From an uncultured Thiotrichaceae bacterium (GTDB lineage Bacteria; Pseudomonadota; Gammaproteobacteria; Thiotrichales; Thiotrichaceae): a stretch of 6,885 bases of DNA. Below, one piece after another: positions 5,427 through 6,885 of this stretch. The notes beneath the pieces were generated by a model that saw nothing but the letters and a program-made list of their open reading frames with translations, did no database searches and was not told the DNA's origin. Position 1 is the first letter of the stretch, and each line of letters starts with the position of its first letter. Made by a program: the position numbers and the translations under genes. Location: positions 1 through 6,885 of the forward strand of contig CALHAO010000447.1 in NCBI GenBank assembly GCA_937931765.1, written 5' to 3'.

Positions 5427-6584
5427 TAAAAACCAACACCCCGTCAGCGTCACACCGAGCACAATAATAGACCCCGTCACCACGCCGATCCATTCATGCC
5501 ACTCCCAGAACGGGTTCAGGTAAAGCCCGCCCACGCTGGCACCCAGATAATAAAACACCAGATACAGCGCAGAAGCTGTAGCACGATTCTGTGGTGCATA
5601 GCGGCTGACCCAGCTACTGAGTTGAGAGTGGCAAAGAAAGAAACCAAAGGCGTTAATGAAAAAGCCGCTGACAATGCCGATCAAACTATCCTGCAAGGTA
5701 GTGAGTGTGCCGATCATAAAGATAACAATCCCCAGCATCATCGCCCGGCTTTGTGAAAAACGCCCGGCGATATAACCGGAGACAGTCGAGGCTAGCGTGC
5801 CGCTCAGGTAGGTGAGGAATAACAGTCCGATCCAGAAGGGCGGCAGGCTATAGGGCAGGTCAGCCAGCACAAAGGTAATGTAGCTGTATTGATTCATAAA
5901 AATCATGAAATTCAGGCTACCGATCAGATAAGCAATGATTAACACCGGATTGCTCAGGTGTCCCTGTATCGCCCGTAGCATCTTTTTCAGGTTAACCGGC
6001 TGACGGGTAAACTGAGTTGAAGCAGGCAGCAGCCACCAGAACGCTGCAACAATGACTAAGCTCCACATTGCCATAATTTGGAAGGTATCTTCCAGCCCCA
6101 GCCAACCACCAAAATAACCACCGGCCAAGCGCCCGCCGATACCACCCAAAGTATTCGCCGCAATGTAAAACCCGACGGCGGCCAACAGGGCTTTCTTGCT
6201 GAACTCATCACTCATATAAGCAATGGCGATGGCCGGTAAGCCACCTAAACAGAAACCTTGTATGGCCCGTAATAACAGAAAGTGCGAGTAGTCAGTCACT
6301 ATGCTGAGTGCCAGCGTGGCCAGAACGGTGCTGATCATGCTGTAAAACATCAGGTGTTTGCGGCCCAATGCATCGGAGAGTGCGCCATAAACCAATAATG
6401 ACAAAGCCAGCGTGAAGGTGGTGATGGTGAGGCTCCAATTGGCCTCCAGTTTGGTAATCGAGAAATCATTAACCAGTGTTGGTAATAAAGGTTGGGTGAT
6501 ATAGATATTGGAGAAAATCATCATCGAACCAAGGCTCAATGCAAGAGTGGCACGCCAGAATTTGGGGCTATTGATTTCTATCAT
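5409..6584 (-). CDS. YnfM-like MFS transporter (putative drug or sugar exporter)
   Basis: This 391-residue inner-membrane protein has about twelve hydrophobic segments and the normal length of the 12-TM major facilitator families. The first half has motif A, GALSDALGRK, at 67-76 between helices 2 and 3, the helix-4 arginine at 106 in LLLRAIQGFCLGG, and the helix-5 run NTLGGIGGRLAGGYFGG at 144-160. The second half has GFFLCHSQLSSWVSRYAPQNR (314-334) and ASALYLVFYYLGASVGG (337-353). These blocks match E. coli YnfM, a proton-driven exporter of the DHA1 type; the substrate cannot be read from the sequence. The N-terminus lines up with YnfM from 'PKFWRATLAL', so ATG 6584 is right although no Shine-Dalgarno sequence precedes it. 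The upstream terminator leaves only about 24 bases for a leader. It is convergent with the META lipoprotein gene. Confidence 0.9.
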   Translation of the reverse strand: MIEINSPKFWRATLALSLGSMMIFSNIYITQPLLPTLVNDFSITKLEANWSLTITTFTLALSLLVYGALSDALGRKHLMFYSMISTVLATLALSIVTDYSHFLLLRAIQGFCLGGLPAIAIAYMSDEFSKKALLAAVGFYIAANTLGGIGGRLAGGYFGGWLGLEDTFQIMAMWSLVIVAAFWWLLPASTQFTRQPVNLKKMLRAIQGHLSNPVLIIAYLIGSLNFMIFMNQYSYITFVLADLPYSLPPFWIGLLFLTYLSGTLASTVSGYIAGRFSQSRAMMLGIVIFMIGTLTTLQDSLIGIVSGFFINAFGFFLCHSQLSSWVSRYAPQNRATASALYLVFYYLGASVGGLYLNPFWEWHEWIGVVTGSIIVLGVTLTGCWFLARHEE

Positions 6585-6608
6585 GGGTGTTGGGTTGTGT
6601 CGGGCTGG

Positions 6609-6654
6609 AAATAAAAAGGGATCAGATTATCTGAGTGATAATGCCTGATCCCTT
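6609..6654 (-). terminator. Strong Rho-independent terminator after the formate dehydrogenase subunit gene
   Basis: On the - strand, AAGGGATCAG (6654-6645) pairs perfectly with CTGATCCCTT (6625-6616). Inside it ATTATC (6642-6637) pairs with GATAAT (6631-6626), leaving a two-base GC bulge and a five-base ACTCA loop. That gives 16 base pairs in total. The stem runs directly into TTTTTATTT (6617-6609). It starts 29 bases after the stop codon of the upstream gene and is the clearest RNA signal in the window. Confidence 0.92.
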
Positions 6655-6683
6655 AGGTGTAGCGCTAGCTTTAAGTTTTTGGT

Positions 6684-6885
6684 TTAGGTTGGCTGTTTTT
6701 GTTGCATAACCTCTGCAGTATCCTGCTTCAGCTCACCCGGCGATAACACCTCACCGGCTTCAACCATTTCGTCATACCACAAGTCATGGTGTTCCTTAGC
6801 CCAGTTAGCATCACAATAACCGGTCTGCATCACTTCAAAAGCACCTTCCATAGCGACTGTACCCATATAAATATGGCCCATAGCA
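6684..6885 (-). CDS. C-terminus of a formate dehydrogenase gamma subunit (cytochrome b), partial at 5' end
   Basis: The frame is open to the window edge and ends at TAA 6686-6684, so only about the last 66 residues are seen. The segment A-M-GHIYMGTVAMEGAFEVM followed by GYCDANWAKEHHDLWYDE is the recognisable end of the membrane cytochrome b subunit of respiratory formate dehydrogenases (FdnI/FdoI-like): the last transmembrane helix exits at HIY, whose histidine is probably a haem b ligand, followed by a cytoplasmic helix with the conserved WAxxHHxxW. The subunit passes electrons from formate oxidation to the quinone pool. The final 20 residues (LSPGELKQDTAEVMQQKQPT) are a polar tail of no known role. 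An fdh operon would be expected further along at coordinates above 6885. A strong terminator follows the gene, which makes it the last gene of its operon. Confidence 0.8.
   Translation of the reverse strand, partial: AMGHIYMGTVAMEGAFEVMQTGYCDANWAKEHHDLWYDEMVEAGEVLSPGELKQDTAEVMQQKQPT

Noticed and set aside
5496..5756. 86-residue + strand frame opposite the MFS gene
   Set aside because: Antisense shadow of a well-supported membrane protein gene; the translation is polar with no family features and no ribosome binding site.

Overview
The window reads as a chromosomal segment of a Gram-negative bacterium, most likely a gammaproteobacterium. The evidence is a lipobox lipoprotein, a YnfM-type MFS exporter, a VF530/DUF2132 protein, the C-terminus of a respiratory formate dehydrogenase gamma subunit, and a large membrane-anchored Ser/Thr kinase. 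A filamentous or sulfur-oxidising Thiotrichales-type lineage would fit, but that is a guess. Coding density is high, and no gene-free stretch exceeds about 240 bases. I see no rRNA, tRNA, CRISPR array or insertion sequence.

Positions 1-1351, + strand, hold small accessory-type genes. First come the last codons of a probable TumE-family (DUF6516) toxin, overlapping by 19 bases a winged-helix HVO_A0114-type protein, its probable antitoxin. Next is an uncharacterised 159-residue protein with a GTG start and an HNH-like C-terminal pattern, followed by a VF530-type DNA-binding protein. The VF530 stop codon abuts the ATG of an AEC-family permease (1352-2260). That permease ends 19 bases from a convergent gene.

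Positions 2280-5378 form the most interesting part. A Hanks-type Ser/Thr kinase (- strand, about 699 residues) has one membrane span, a Pro/Ser/Thr-rich stalk, two SH3-like segments and a C-terminal beta-sandwich that resembles PPC or lysozyme-inhibitor domains. It is transcribed divergently from a META-domain lipoprotein (4620-5378). The two share about 240 bases of upstream DNA that contains an inverted repeat and a direct repeat. The arrangement suggests a cell-envelope sensing pair, but only by inference.

Positions 5409-6885, - strand, hold a YnfM-like MFS exporter and, upstream of it, the 3' end of a formate dehydrogenase cytochrome b subunit gene. A very strong Rho-independent terminator lies between them. 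It ends only about 24 bases before the exporter's ATG, which has no visible Shine-Dalgarno sequence, so how the exporter is expressed is an open question.
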